NCBI RefSeq assembly: GCF_007096385.1
Contig: NZ_VJWL01000003.1
Coordinates: 62,001-126,000, forward strand
Reading direction: 5' to 3'
DNA: 64,000 nt
DNA from: Aliidiomarina halalkaliphila
Lineage (GTDB): Bacteria > Pseudomonadota > Gammaproteobacteria > Enterobacterales > Alteromonadaceae
Shown here: positions 18,621 through 28,657 of the stretch, piece by piece
How the letters are laid out: each line of letters starts with the position of its first letter
Position numbering within the stretch: position 1 is the first letter of the stretch
Program-made: the position numbers and the translations under genes
Notes under the pieces: generated by a model
Seen by the model: only the letters and a program-made list of their open reading frames with translations
Told to the model about the DNA's origin: nothing
Databases searched by the model: none

Positions 18621-18652
18621 AAAAAGGCTGCCCGAGGGCAGCCTTTATTGTT
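18621..18652. terminator. Bidirectional terminator between response regulator and rpmE
   Basis: Stem GGCTGCC/GGCAGCC with loop CGAG (18626-18643), flanked by A5 on the left and T-rich sequence on the right, so it can stop transcription from both convergent genes. Confidence 0.85.
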
Positions 18653-18708
18653 TTCTCTTACGGTTTCTTACTCAGCGCCTATGTAGCGCGTAAGCAGGTT
18701 CAATCGTC

Positions 18709-18921
18709 TTATTTAGACTTAAGTGAACCAAAACGCTGTTTAAAGCGATCCACACGACCACCAGAATCCAGAACTTTCTGCTTACCGGTGTAGAATGGGT
18801 GACACTCAGAACATACGTCGATGTGGAAATCTTCACAACGGGTTGAGCGCGTTTCGAAAACGTTACCGCACGAACACGTGACTTTCACTGTGTCGTACTT
18901 AGGGTGGATACCTTGCTTCAT
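18709..18921 (-). CDS. rpmE: 50S ribosomal protein L31, zinc-binding type
   Basis: A 70-residue ribosomal protein of the large subunit, near-identical in layout to E. coli L31: KQGIHPKY start, CSC and CSEC zinc-ligand cysteines, HPFYTGKQ and GGRVDRF motifs. Presence of the four cysteines marks the zinc-containing (C+) paralogue rather than the zinc-free YkgM type. The gene is divergent from priA, as in many gammaproteobacteria. About 250 bases separate the two starts. A ribosomal-protein leader RNA is known upstream of rpmE in gammaproteobacteria, but I could not verify its fold here. Confidence 0.97.
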   Translation of the reverse strand: MKQGIHPKYDTVKVTCSCGNVFETRSTRCEDFHIDVCSECHPFYTGKQKVLDSGGRVDRFKQRFGSLKSK

Positions 18922-19178
18922 GGGGTTACCTCAGTTCAGGCCGCATCGCCATCCGTGCTTTCCACGAACACCACGCGTAATTAATTCGATTCGTTTATCT
19001 GATTGGATGAAACTTCACCTAATCAAGGCCGCGGATTATAGAGTGATTTCGCGTGATGATCAAGCACGGGTTGGTGTGGCGCTCGGTGTTGAGTAGTTCG
19101 TCATGGAGTAAAGGGATACCCCTGATCAAACAGAGCGTGGTAGCATAAACTTTATCTAACAACAGGAAGTCGTCGGCT

Positions 19179-21392
19179 ATGGAAAATCAACAGGAGCAGC
19201 GTTGCGTGCGAGTGGCGGTCCCCGTCCCTATGCGTCGTCAATTCGATTATTTGCTACCTGACGATGCCGACGCTGTAGTTGTTGGTGCGCGGGTGCGCGT
19301 TCCTTTTGGTAGCCGTTCACTGATTGGCTTTGTTACCGCGACGGATGTTTCGCCGCATACCCCGGTTGAAAAGTTAAAGGCGATTGAGCAGGTGACCGAT
19401 GCAACTCCCTTGTGGTCGCAATCAATGTGGGAGTTGTTACTCTGGGCGGCTCAGTATTACCACCATCCCCTTGGCGACGTGCTCTCCCATGCAGCCCCCA
19501 TTGCATTGCGCCATGGTGAGCCCCCTGAATTCCAACAAATACTGCGCTATTCCCTGACTGAAAGTGGTGCCGAAATCGACCTCAACTCACTCAAGCGCGC
19601 AGTACAACAACGCAAAATAATTAGCGCCCTGCGTGAGCGAGCGCTCACTTCAGCGGATGTAAAATCCCTTGAATTAGCGCCAACGGCGCTCAAAACATTA
19701 CAAGAGAAAGGCTGGGTGCAGGTGGAAGCCGAAGCCCTCGGTGTTGGGGCATGGACACTTCAACGCGGTGAGCAAGCGCACCCATTAAACCCAGAGCAAG
19801 CTGTGGCCGTTGCCGCACTCACCACCGGACTGGCGGAGCCGAACCCATGCGTTTGGTTGCTCGAAGGAGTCACTGGCAGTGGCAAGACAGAAGTGTACTT
19901 GCAGGCCATGGAGGCAGTACTCGCGCGAGGCCAGCAGGTGTTGGTGATGGTTCCGGAAATTGGCTTAACGCCACAAACCGTGGCCCGTTTTCGCGCGCGC
20001 TACCAAGTGCCCGTAGTGGTTTTGCATTCAGGGCTTAGTGATCAAGAACGATTGCAAGCATGGCTGCAAGCCCGAGAAGGACACGCGGCCATTATTATTG
20101 GTACGCGGTCGTCAATTTTTACGCCTATTAAAAACTTAGGCTTGCTGATCATTGATGAAGAGCACGACGCCTCCTTTAAACAACAAGATGGGTTTCGTTA
20201 CAACGCTCGTGATCTGGCGATTAAGCGTGCTCACCAAGAAGGCTTTGGCGTGATTTTAGGGTCGGCGACACCGTCATTAGAAACCCTAAGCAACGCACAA
20301 CAAGGGCGTTATCACCATCTGCAATTGAAAAACCGCGCGGGGAACGCGAAGCCGGCTAAACACTTTTTGCTGGATTTGAAGCAGCAGCGGATGCAACAAG
20401 GGCTCTCGGAGCAACTTGTCAGTACTATGCGCAAACACTTGCAGCAGGGTAATCAAGTGCTGTTGTTTTTAAACCGTCGCGGCTTTGCCAATGCATTGAT
20501 TTGCCATGAATGTGGTTGGGTAGCCGAATGCCGGCGCTGCCAAGCGAACATGACAGTGCATCAGCATAATCATAGCTTGCAGTGTCATCATTGTGGCGCG
20601 AGCCAACGCATCCCACGCCAATGTGGAGGTTGTGGTAGCACCCAACTCATTAGTCGGGGCGTGGGCACCGAGCAGCTGGAACAATGTATTCAGCAGTTGT
20701 TCCCAGACTATTCGACAGTACGAATCGACCGTGATAGCACACGCCGTAAGGGCCAGCTCGAATCACACCTGAATGCGGTAAGCGCGGGCGAACATCATAT
20801 TTTAATTGGGACACAAATGCTGGCCAAAGGGCATCATTTTCCCGACGTCACCTTAGTGGCCCTGTTGGATGTGGATGGTGCTTTGTATAGTGCCGATTTT
20901 CGTGCCCCAGAACGCTTAGCACAACTCTATATTCAAGTTGCGGGTCGGGCTGGTCGCGCAAGCAAAGCAGGCACCGTGGTGTTGCAAACCCATCATCCGG
21001 AGCATCCGTTAATTCAAGAGTTAGTCAATAACGGCTACGCGGATTTTGCCCGCAGTGCGTTACTGGAACGCTCTCAAGCGATGTTACCGCCCTATGCGGC
21101 CATGGCTCTATTCCGTGCCGAGGCATTGGAGAAAGAAGCCGCCGAAGCGCTATTACGTGCGATTATGGCAACGCTAGAACAGGACGGAAATGGCGAAGTT
21201 ACGGTGATCGGCCCAATGCCGGCGCCTTTGGCTCGAAAAGCCGGCCGTTATCGTTACCAGCTAATGCTCCATGGTACACACCGTGCTGCATTGCATAAAT
21301 TATTGTTATCTAAGCTAAGTTTGATAGAAACCTTAGCGGAAACGCGGAAGGCACGTTGGAGTCTGGATATTGATCCACAGGATTTCACGTAA
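19179..21392 (+). CDS. priA: Primosomal protein N', replication restart helicase
   Basis: Superfamily 2 DNA helicase that recognises stalled forks and loads the replisome through PriB/DnaT. In 737 residues it shows the N-terminal 3'-OH-binding domain (VAVPVPMRRQFDYLLP), Walker A GVTGSGKTEVY, the DEEH box IIDEEHDASFKQ, and the zinc-binding cysteine array between about residues 445 and 490 (CHECGW, CRRC, CHHCG, CGGCG). The helicase C motifs (GTQMLAKGHHFP, QVAGRAGR) follow. It is divergent from rpmE and precedes argS by about 100 bases. Confidence 0.96.
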   Translation: MENQQEQRCVRVAVPVPMRRQFDYLLPDDADAVVVGARVRVPFGSRSLIGFVTATDVSPHTPVEKLKAIEQVTDATPLWSQSMWELLLWAAQYYHHPLGDVLSHAAPIALRHGEPPEFQQILRYSLTESGAEIDLNSLKRAVQQRKIISALRERALTSADVKSLELAPTALKTLQEKGWVQVEAEALGVGAWTLQRGEQAHPLNPEQAVAVAALTTGLAEPNPCVWLLEGVTGSGKTEVYLQAMEAVLARGQQVLVMVPEIGLTPQTVARFRARYQVPVVVLHSGLSDQERLQAWLQAREGHAAIIIGTRSSIFTPIKNLGLLIIDEEHDASFKQQDGFRYNARDLAIKRAHQEGFGVILGSATPSLETLSNAQQGRYHHLQLKNRAGNAKPAKHFLLDLKQQRMQQGLSEQLVSTMRKHLQQGNQVLLFLNRRGFANALICHECGWVAECRRCQANMTVHQHNHSLQCHHCGASQRIPRQCGGCGSTQLISRGVGTEQLEQCIQQLFPDYSTVRIDRDSTRRKGQLESHLNAVSAGEHHILIGTQMLAKGHHFPDVTLVALLDVDGALYSADFRAPERLAQLYIQVAGRAGRASKAGTVVLQTHHPEHPLIQELVNNGYADFARSALLERSQAMLPPYAAMALFRAEALEKEAAEALLRAIMATLEQDGNGEVTVIGPMPAPLARKAGRYRYQLMLHGTHRAALHKLLLSKLSLIETLAETRKARWSLDIDPQDFT

Positions 21393-21494
21393 GAAGCGGT
21401 GTTCAGCGGTTTTTTTTAGGGCGCTGAACGATTAAACTATCGGGCTCGAAAATAACAGATTCTGTATTCCCAATTCCAAGGTTGTGCGGCACCC

Positions 21495-23243
21495 ATGAAA
21501 CAGCAAATTGAAGCGTTACTCCAGTCGGCGGTTGCAGGTTTGATTGCCCAGGGCACTCTGCCTGAAGACGTCTCCTTCCGAATCCAACTGGATCGTCCAC
21601 GCGATAAGAGTCATGGTGACTTTGCTAGTAATCTAGCGATGATGTTGGCCAAGCCGGCCAAACAAAATCCGCGCGCATTAGCCGAGGCCATTATTGCCGC
21701 CATTCCAGAGAATGATTTAATTGCTAAGGCTGATATTGCAGGTCCTGGCTTTATTAATTTCTCGATAGACCGTTCCCACCTGATTACACAGTTAGAACAA
21801 GCCTACGCGGATGCACGCTTGGGTGTGCCGCAAGCAGAGCAGCCACAAACGGTAGTGATCGATTACTCCTCACCGAATTTGGCCAAGGAAATGCACGTAG
21901 GCCATCTGCGCTCCACCATTATCGGTGATGCGGTGGCGCGGACTCTGCAACTGCAAGGGCACAAAGTGATTCCGCAGAATCACGTAGGGGATTGGGGCAC
22001 GCAATTTGGCATGCTGTTGGCACACATGGAAGACGTAAAGAACGAAGGGGCGTCAACGGAGCTCGAACTGAGCGATTTGGAAACCTTCTACAAGGCCGCG
22101 AAAAAACGCTTTGACGATGAGGAAGGTTTTGCCGATCGAGCGCGCAGCTTGGTGGTGAAACTGCAATCGGGTGATGCCCATTGCCAGCAGTTGTGGACCC
22201 AGTTTATTGAAACCTCGTTGGCCCACTGCCAAGAGGTGTACGATCGTCTGGGAGTGCAACTGACCCGTGCGGATGTGATGGCGGAATCGGCCTACAACGC
22301 TGATTTGCCGAAAGTTGTTGAAGACCTCAAGGCCAAAGGACTATTGGTGGAAAACCAAGGCGCCCAATGCGTGTTCTTGGACGAGTTCAAAGGCAAAGAA
22401 GACGAGCCCTTGCCGATTATTGTGCAGAAGAAAGATGGCGGCTATCTCTATGCGACCTCGGATTTAGCCGCGGTGCGCTATCGGACCGGGGCACTAGAGG
22501 CTGACCGTGTAATTTACGTGGTGGACGCGCGCCAATCACTACACTTCCAGCAAATCTTTACGCTGTCGCGCAAAGCCGGCTATGCCAATGATCAAGTGAG
22601 CCTCGAACATCTTGGCTTTGGCATGGTGTTAGGGAAAGATGGGCGGCCGTATAAGAGCCGTGATGGTGGTGTGACTAAGCTGGCGGATTTGCTTGATGAA
22701 GCAGAGCGTCGGGCGGCGGAATTGATCGCCGGCAAAGGTACCGATTTAAGCGCAGAAGAACAAGCGCGGGTGGCCCAAGTGGTGGGTATCAGCTCGGTGA
22801 AATATGCGGACTTGTCGAAAAACCGGACCAGTGATTACGTATTTGATTGGGATACCATGTTATCCTTTGAAGGGAATACCGCGCCTTATTTGCTTTATGC
22901 CTACACACGGGTGAATAGCCTTTTTCAAAAAGCGGGTATTACCTTGGATCAAGTGCACGGTGATATTCAACTAGAGACCGATCAAGACGAAGCTCTGGCG
23001 AGTAAACTTGCTCAGTTCCCAGAGGTGATTGCATCGGTTGGTAATAAAGGTATGCCGCACTTCCTGTGTGGCTACATGTTTGAATTAGCGGGTGCGTTCT
23101 CATCGTTTTATGAAGCCTGCCCTATTTTGAGCAGCGACGATGACGCACTGAAGAACAGCCGCTTAAAGCTAGCCGCATTAACGGCTCGCACATTGCAGCA
23201 AGGTTTGGCCTTGTTGGGTATTGATACGCTGGAGAAGATGTAA
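21495..23243 (+). CDS. argS: Arginyl-tRNA synthetase
   Basis: Charges tRNA-Arg with arginine. The 582-residue protein carries the ArgRS N-terminal additional domain, the class I signature in [17 protein letters not shown] (HVGH), the KMSKS-equivalent region [13 protein letters not shown], and the C-terminal DALR anticodon-binding domain ending in LALLGI. It sits in the conserved priA-argS-ftsN-hslVU order. ftsN starts four bases after the stop. Confidence 0.97.
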   Translation: MKQQIEALLQSAVAGLIAQGTLPEDVSFRIQLDRPRDKSHGDFASNLAMMLAKPAKQNPRALAEAIIAAIPENDLIAKADIAGPGFINFSIDRSHLITQLEQAYADARLGVPQAEQPQTVVIDYSSPNLAKEMHVGHLRSTIIGDAVARTLQLQGHKVIPQNHVGDWGTQFGMLLAHMEDVKNEGASTELELSDLETFYKAAKKRFDDEEGFADRARSLVVKLQSGDAHCQQLWTQFIETSLAHCQEVYDRLGVQLTRADVMAESAYNADLPKVVEDLKAKGLLVENQGAQCVFLDEFKGKEDEPLPIIVQKKDGGYLYATSDLAAVRYRTGALEADRVIYVVDARQSLHFQQIFTLSRKAGYANDQVSLEHLGFGMVLGKDGRPYKSRDGGVTKLADLLDEAERRAAELIAGKGTDLSAEEQARVAQVVGISSVKYADLSKNRTSDYVFDWDTMLSFEGNTAPYLLYAYTRVNSLFQKAGITLDQVHGDIQLETDQDEALASKLAQFPEVIASVGNKGMPHFLCGYMFELAGAFSSFYEACPILSSDDDALKNSRLKLAALTARTLQQGLALLGIDTLEKM

Positions 23244-23247
23244 CCTT

Positions 23248-23844
23248 ATGCCCGTGGATTACGCTAAAAAAGGTGCCCCCAAGAAACGCAAACCTGCTGC
23301 GAAAAGTCGCAATTCCGGCGGGCGTTCGGGCGGTGCCGTGCGCAATCGAAAAGGAAACGGGCCACAGAAGCCGCCGATTAAACAGGTCGTGATTACCCTG
23401 CTCGTGGTATTGGCCTTCGGTGTGGGTTTGTGGATGCTCAAAAACGGTGAGCCGGAAGTGGTCGTGTCGGCGCAAGATTCCCCGAATGCGGCGCCTGAGC
23501 GAGAATTGGATCCCTTACCAGAAAAGCCGGAAGAGCGGTGGCAGTATATTCGCGAACTAGAAAATCGCACCGTGGAAGTAGACGTACCAGAGCGACAAGA
23601 ATCACGCCCGCGCCTGATGCAATGCGGATCGTTTCGTAATTTTAACGACGCCGATACCTTGCGCGCCAATATCGCCATGCAAGGGTTTGAATCCCAAGTT
23701 CGAGAAAGCCATGGCAGCAATGGTCGTTGGTTCCGGGTGATTTTAGGGCCTTTTGAAAATCTACGTGCAGCGCAACGAGTGAACAACCAACTGCAACGTG
23801 GTGGCATTTACGGCTGCCAAATCTGGTTGTGGAATCTGGATTAA
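23248..23844 (+). CDS. ftsN: Cell division protein FtsN
   Basis: Late divisome protein that triggers septal peptidoglycan synthesis. It has a short basic cytoplasmic N-terminus with the DYAKKG motif (FtsA-binding region in E. coli is DYVRR-like), a membrane helix at about residues 44-62, a periplasmic linker, and a C-terminal SPOR domain (RLMQCGSFRNFNDADTLRANI to the end) that binds denuded glycan. I start at the ATG at 23248, four bases after argS. An in-frame start at 23221 lies inside argS. Length 198 is shorter than E. coli's 319, mainly from a reduced linker. Confidence 0.9.
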   Translation: MPVDYAKKGAPKKRKPAAKSRNSGGRSGGAVRNRKGNGPQKPPIKQVVITLLVVLAFGVGLWMLKNGEPEVVVSAQDSPNAAPERELDPLPEKPEERWQYIRELENRTVEVDVPERQESRPRLMQCGSFRNFNDADTLRANIAMQGFESQVRESHGSNGRWFRVILGPFENLRAAQRVNNQLQRGGIYGCQIWLWNLD

Positions 23845-23854
23845 CACACTCTTC

Positions 23855-23884
23855 CATTGAAATTTACACCCTCCGCCCTCACTT
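23855..23884 (+). promoter_or_regulatory. Candidate sigma-32 (heat shock) promoter for hslVU
   Basis: ATTGAAA (23856-23862) resembles the CTTGAAA -35 of sigma-32, and CCTCACTT (23877-23884) resembles the CCCCATNT -10, with a 14-base spacer as expected. hslVU is a classic sigma-32 operon. The match is partial, so the site is tentative. Confidence 0.4.
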
Positions 23885-23909
23885 CCTCTTTATCAGCGAT
23901 AAAGAGGAA
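23883..23909 (+). promoter_or_regulatory. 12-bp perfect hairpin covering the hslV ribosome binding site
   Basis: TTCCTCTTTATC (23883-23894) pairs perfectly with GATAAAGAGGAA (23898-23909) across the loop AGC. The 3' arm contains the SD GAGGAA, six bases from the hslV ATG at 23915. If the 5' arm is on the message, the SD is buried. There is no T-tract after it, so it is not an ordinary terminator. Confidence 0.7.
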
Positions 23910-23914
23910 AGCAC

Positions 23915-24457
23915 ATGACCACAATCGTATCTGTTCGCCGCGGCGATAAAGTCGCCATCGGCGGTGACGGCCAGGTTTCTCTGGGCAACACCGTGATGAA
24001 AGGCAATGCCCGCAAAGTTCGTCGACTCTATAACGGCCAAGTGATCGCAGGGTTTGCTGGCGGTACTGCCGACGCCTTTACCCTATTCGAGCGTTTTGAA
24101 GCGAAGCTCGAGAAGCACCAAGGCCATCTCACCCGCGCAGCTGTAGAACTTGCCAAAGATTGGCGTACCGACCGCATGTTGCGGCGCTTAGAGGCCTTGC
24201 TCGCGGTTGCCGATAAAACCACGTCTCTGATTATCACCGGTAACGGCGATGTGGTGCAGCCGGAAGATGACCTGATTGCCATCGGCTCCGGAGGTCCATT
24301 CGCTCAAGCGGCCGCTCGAGCGCTGTTAGAAAACACCGATTTGAGCGCACCCGAAATTACCGAGAAGAGTCTCACTATCGCTGGGGACATCTGTGTATTT
24401 ACCAATAGCCACCAGACCATCGAAGTGCTCGATGCAGAATCTGTGAATAAGGAGTAA
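23915..24457 (+). CDS. hslV: HslV, peptidase subunit of the HslUV protease
   Basis: Proteasome-like threonine peptidase that forms a double hexamer and works with the ATPase HslU in the cytoplasm. The sequence starts [13 protein letters not shown], so removal of Met exposes the catalytic Thr. The [14 protein letters not shown] and [12 protein letters not shown] motifs and [15 protein letters not shown] follow. Length 180 against 176 in E. coli. The ribosome binding site lies in a perfect hairpin, and a sigma-32-like promoter is upstream. hslU begins two bases after the stop. Confidence 0.97.
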   Translation: MTTIVSVRRGDKVAIGGDGQVSLGNTVMKGNARKVRRLYNGQVIAGFAGGTADAFTLFERFEAKLEKHQGHLTRAAVELAKDWRTDRMLRRLEALLAVADKTTSLIITGNGDVVQPEDDLIAIGSGGPFAQAAARALLENTDLSAPEITEKSLTIAGDICVFTNSHQTIEVLDAESVNKE

Positions 24458-24459
24458 GC

Positions 24460-25797
24460 ATGTCGAATATGACCCCACGCGAGATTGTCGACGAACTAAA
24501 CCGTCATATTATTGGTCAGCAGGACGCCAAGCGCGCGGTTTCTGTGGCCCTACGGAATCGCTGGCGCCGTATGCAACTCGATGGTGAACTACGCCAAGAG
24601 GTTACCCCCAAGAATATTTTGATGATTGGTCCTACGGGTGTTGGTAAAACTGAGATCGCACGACGTTTAGCAAAACTTGCTAATGCACCTTTTATTAAAA
24701 TTGAAGCCACTAAATTTACCGAAGTTGGTTATGTGGGTAAGGAAGTGGAATCCATTATCCGCGACCTTACAGACACTGCGGTTAAAATGATGCGCGAACA
24801 AGAAATGGCGCGTATGCGGCATCGTGCAGAAGATGCTGCAGAAGACAGAATCCTAGATGCGTTATTACCGCGGGCTCGGAAAACATGGGGCGACGATGAA
24901 ACCCGTCAAGCCGACGATCAGGAAAACACCCGCCAGGTGTTTCGTAAGAAGCTGCGCGAAGGCAAGCTCGACGATAAAGAAATCGAAATTGATATCGCTA
25001 TGCCACAAATGGGCGTGGAGATTATGGCGCCTCCAGGCATGGAAGAAATGACCTCGCAATTGCAGAGCATGTTCCAGAACATGGGTTCGGGCAAAACCAA
25101 GAAACGTAAACTCAAAATCAAAGACGCCATGAAGCAGTTGATCGAGGAAGAAGCAGCGAAAATGCTAAATCCGGAAGAGATCAAAGAAAAGGCCATCGAG
25201 TCGGTAGAGCAAAATGGTATTGTGTTTCTCGATGAAGTCGACAAAATTTGTAAACGTGGCGATGTCAGTGGGCCGGATGTAAGCCGCGAGGGTGTGCAAC
25301 GAGATCTGTTGCCATTGGTGGAAGGTACTACCGTGAGCACCAAGCACGGTATGGTGAACACCGATCACATTCTGTTTATTGCATCCGGCGCCTTCCAAAT
25401 GTCAAAGCCATCGGATCTGATTCCAGAACTGCAAGGCCGCTTACCGATTCGGGTCGAGTTAAGTGCGCTCACCACAGAAGATTTTGTGCGCATTCTTACG
25501 GAACCGAGCGCGTCATTAACCGTCCAATATAAAGCACTGATGGCCACCGAAGGCGTGGGCATCGAGTTCACGGAAGATGGCATTCGTCGCGTGGCCGAGA
25601 TTGCTTGGCAGGTCAATGAAAAAACCGAGAACATCGGGGCTCGTCGGTTGCATACGGTGCTAGAGCGCTTGATGGAAGAAGTGTCATTTAATGCGTCGGA
25701 TATGGATGGGCAACACCTCACCATTGATCGTGATTATGTAAATGAACATCTGAATAGCTTGGCGGACGATGAAGATCTAAGCCGGTTTATCCTATAA
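24460..25797 (+). CDS. hslU: HslU, ATPase subunit of the HslUV protease
   Basis: AAA+ unfoldase that feeds substrates into HslV. The 445-residue protein contains [24 protein letters not shown], Walker [10 protein letters not shown], the pore loop region [10 protein letters not shown], an I-domain (about residues 110-245, charged and methionine-rich), Walker [10 protein letters not shown], sensor ASGAFQ and the C-terminal [15 protein letters not shown] that docks on HslV. It has a good SD (AAGGAG) and is translated with hslV. Confidence 0.98.
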   Translation: MSNMTPREIVDELNRHIIGQQDAKRAVSVALRNRWRRMQLDGELRQEVTPKNILMIGPTGVGKTEIARRLAKLANAPFIKIEATKFTEVGYVGKEVESIIRDLTDTAVKMMREQEMARMRHRAEDAAEDRILDALLPRARKTWGDDETRQADDQENTRQVFRKKLREGKLDDKEIEIDIAMPQMGVEIMAPPGMEEMTSQLQSMFQNMGSGKTKKRKLKIKDAMKQLIEEEAAKMLNPEEIKEKAIESVEQNGIVFLDEVDKICKRGDVSGPDVSREGVQRDLLPLVEGTTVSTKHGMVNTDHILFIASGAFQMSKPSDLIPELQGRLPIRVELSALTTEDFVRILTEPSASLTVQYKALMATEGVGIEFTEDGIRRVAEIAWQVNEKTENIGARRLHTVLERLMEEVSFNASDMDGQHLTIDRDYVNEHLNSLADDEDLSRFIL

Positions 25798-25877
25798 CCC
25801 CCCCAGGGCCTTGAGCGGGTGCGGCGCGTCGATGCAAAAATTCATGCGCGCCAATCCCGACTCAATCTGAGATTCCA

Positions 25878-27968
25878 TTAGGCTTTGAGGGTGTTGGGGC
25901 CAGGCGCGGCCCCGCTGTCATTGCCTTTGGCATTGCTAAGATGTAGGAACTCACGCCAAAACTTCTGTAAAATACCTCGAGACTTCTCTTCGTTCACCGG
26001 TGGTGAGAAATAGAATCCCTGCACCGAATCACAGTGCATTTCGCTGAGCATGGCAAACTGCTCTGCAGTTTCCACGCCTTCGGCGACAATTTGCTTGTTC
26101 AACACATGCGACAGCTCAATCAGAGTGCGCACAATGGTGGAGTCTTCTTTGCTTGCCATTAGCTCGTTGATAAAGCTGCGGTCGATTTTGATCTTATCCA
26201 CGGGCAATTTGCGCAAATAGGCCAGTGATGAGTAGCCGGTGCCAAAGTCGTCGATAGCCACGCGAATCCCCATATCGCGCAAGCGATTAAGTACATTCAT
26301 GCCCGTGGTGATATCCGACATGGCCACGTTTTCCGTAATCTCGAGTTCCAGATCGCCTGCTTTAAGTTGGTATTCGCGGAATAAGCGACGTAGTTTATCG
26401 GTCAATTCCGGCTGCTGGAAGTGGCGCGCCGAAAGGTTGACTGCAATCGGGAGTACTTTCTCACCTTGTGCTCGCCAGCGTGAAATCAATTTTGCACAGT
26501 GGCGCAGTACCCAATCGTCCACTTCTGAGGACAATCCGAGTTGCTCCACAAACGGCAAGAAACTGTCTGGATTGAGCATGCCTTTGATAGGATGTTGCCA
26601 GCGCAATAGGGCTTCAAAGCCGCTTAAATATTGCGTACGGACATCAAATATCGGCTGCAGGTGTACTACAAACTCATTGCGTAACAAGGCCTTGCGCAAC
26701 TCGGGTTCCATGTCGACGAGCTTGATATATTGATCATCCATGCCGTCGCGATAAAACACCACCGAAGGGCTTTCCGGTAGTTTGGCGTTGGCCAGTGCGA
26801 TATTGGCTTTACTGAGCAGGCCTTCCGCCCGGCTGCCTTGTTGAGGGAAACGTGACACACCGATACTGCAAGTAATGTTCATCGTCTTGCCGTCGATCAG
26901 CATGGGTTTTTGGATGATTCGTTGTAGGTCGTAGCCCAGATTGGAAATATCTTCGCGTCCACGGACATGGTCGTATATCACCACAAACACATCGCCACTG
27001 ATACGGGCAACAGACACGGGCCGGGTTTGTAGGTTCTGTAAGCGCTGACTCAGCTCAACAAGTACTCGGTCGCCGCCGCGTAAGCCCATGGTATCGTTAA
27101 TTGCCTTAAAGCGGTCGACACCGAGCATAAAGAGCACAAGTTCACGGCCGTCGCCTCGGCAGGAATCAATAAATACAGGTAATTTTGTCATGAGTTCGTC
27201 GCGGTTCTCAATGCCGGTGAGGGCATCGTGGGTATTCACGTATTCGGCCTTCTGAATAGCATCTACGGCGCGATGCCGTTCAGCTTCCAGTAGCCAAATG
27301 GTGATGCCGAGCATGGCTGAGGTAAGAAACACCACGTTGACGATGCCGGTAATCACCCACACGAGCTGCGAACTGAGCCAAGTACTATCCAGTAACAAGA
27401 GGCTGACTAAAAATACGTTTTTAATGGCCTGTAAGAGAAACGCCGAAGCGATCAAGCGCGGCCCCATCGTGGGTGTTGATTGCGCTAAGATTACCCCACC
27501 AATAATTCCAAGCGTAATGGCACTAATTAAATACAGGCTGGCATCTTTGAAAAATGGCTGCCAGGTAAGTGGATCACCCACGGGGCCGAGCTCGGTAGAG
27601 GTAAACAGAGCGATCACTAAGCAACCAAAATAAATACGCCAGCGAGCGCGTCGCTCGGGAATACGATTTACTGTAATGTCGAACACACCAATGGCGAGGA
27701 GGCCGAGGGCCACATACATTAATGCTAAGCTCGTGGTTTCTAGACCAGATACAACAAAACTTGGTAGGGTTAACCAATCATGACTGGCATTGATGACAAG
27801 TTTGACGGCAGAACTACAGCCGAACCAGACGGCCGCATAGGACCAAAAGCGGAGATAGGGACGCCGATAAAGCCTGAAATAATGGGTAAGCAGTAGCGCA
27901 AAGCCAAGGACCATAAGCCCCTGCCCAGCGTTTGTTGCCCCCAGAACTGCTTCATCGCTGAATAGCAT
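25878..27968 (-). CDS. Membrane GGDEF/EAL protein, probable c-di-GMP phosphodiesterase
   Basis: A 696-residue protein with about seven or eight N-terminal membrane helices (residues 1-230), a GGDEF domain and a C-terminal EAL domain. The cyclase signature reads SGDVF instead of GGDEF (bases 26985-26999), so the first domain should be inactive or a GTP-sensing module. The EAL domain keeps EALLRW (26607-26615), [29 protein letters not shown] and EGVETAEQ and looks catalytic. It probably hydrolyses c-di-GMP at the inner membrane. I start at the ATG at 27968, just before the first hydrophobic stretch. A longer reading from 28055 adds 29 unlikely residues. It converges with hslU. Confidence 0.88.
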   Translation of the reverse strand: MLFSDEAVLGATNAGQGLMVLGFALLLTHYFRLYRRPYLRFWSYAAVWFGCSSAVKLVINASHDWLTLPSFVVSGLETTSLALMYVALGLLAIGVFDITVNRIPERRARWRIYFGCLVIALFTSTELGPVGDPLTWQPFFKDASLYLISAITLGIIGGVILAQSTPTMGPRLIASAFLLQAIKNVFLVSLLLLDSTWLSSQLVWVITGIVNVVFLTSAMLGITIWLLEAERHRAVDAIQKAEYVNTHDALTGIENRDELMTKLPVFIDSCRGDGRELVLFMLGVDRFKAINDTMGLRGGDRVLVELSQRLQNLQTRPVSVARISGDVFVVIYDHVRGREDISNLGYDLQRIIQKPMLIDGKTMNITCSIGVSRFPQQGSRAEGLLSKANIALANAKLPESPSVVFYRDGMDDQYIKLVDMEPELRKALLRNEFVVHLQPIFDVRTQYLSGFEALLRWQHPIKGMLNPDSFLPFVEQLGLSSEVDDWVLRHCAKLISRWRAQGEKVLPIAVNLSARHFQQPELTDKLRRLFREYQLKAGDLELEITENVAMSDITTGMNVLNRLRDMGIRVAIDDFGTGYSSLAYLRKLPVDKIKIDRSFINELMASKEDSTIVRTLIELSHVLNKQIVAEGVETAEQFAMLSEMHCDSVQGFYFSPPVNEEKSRGILQKFWREFLHLSNAKGNDSGAAPGPNTLKA

Positions 27969-28147
27969 CAATACACGAATCTTTATTTTTATTATGTGCG
28001 TACCCTGATTTAACGCGTTTTTGTGACATAAATCAACCGAAACGGCAGTTTTCAAGGTTTCTTGCGTTATCGTTTCGCTCCTTGTCGGAAAAGGTTTATA
28101 CTAAGCGTCAATCCCCTCTTATCCGTAACACCGCAGGAGCGTTTCTT

Positions 28148-28633
28148 ATGGAATACAACACCTCGGAACTTTGTGACTTATACGCAGATCAAGTAGACGT
28201 CGTTGAGCCCATGTTTGTGAACTACGGCGGACGGGTATCGTTTGGCGGACAAATCGTGACCATCAAGTGCCACGAAGACAAAGGACTGATAGAAACGGTT
28301 CTCGAAAACCCGGGCGCGGGCAAAGTACTATTAATTGATGGCGGCGGCTCCATGCGGCGTGCATTAATTGATATTGCGATTGCTGAGTTGGCCTTGGAAA
28401 ATGATTGGGAAGGCATTGTGTGTTACGGCTGTGTACGTGATGTCGATGCCCTTGAAGATCTCGATATTGGCATTCAAGCGCTTGCATCAATTCCCGTGGG
28501 TGCGCCTTCAGAAGGCGTTGGGGAAAGTGATATTGCGGTGAATTTCGGTGGGGTCACTTTCCTGCCTGAAGATCATTTATATGCGGATAGCACCGGGATT
28601 ATTTTGTCGCCGGAAGCTTTAGATATCGAATAA
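28148..28633 (+). CDS. rraA: Regulator of RNase E activity A
   Basis: A trimeric protein that binds the RNase E scaffold and inhibits mRNA decay. The 161-residue length equals that of E. coli RraA. Visible motifs are [25 protein letters not shown]-type [24 protein letters not shown] and [13 protein letters not shown] chose the ATG at 28148, which has SD CAGGAGC eight bases upstream. An earlier in-frame start at 28082 lacks support. hutG follows 24 bases later, an unusual neighbour. Confidence 0.95.
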   Translation: MEYNTSELCDLYADQVDVVEPMFVNYGGRVSFGGQIVTIKCHEDKGLIETVLENPGAGKVLLIDGGGSMRRALIDIAIAELALENDWEGIVCYGCVRDVDALEDLDIGIQALASIPVGAPSEGVGESDIAVNFGGVTFLPEDHLYADSTGIILSPEALDIE

Positions 28634-28657
28634 ACCACAGGTAGGTTCTGCAACGTG

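Noticed and set aside
18922-19020. Ribosomal-protein leader RNA upstream of rpmE
   Set aside because: Such a leader is known in gammaproteobacteria, but I could not establish the fold here by eye.
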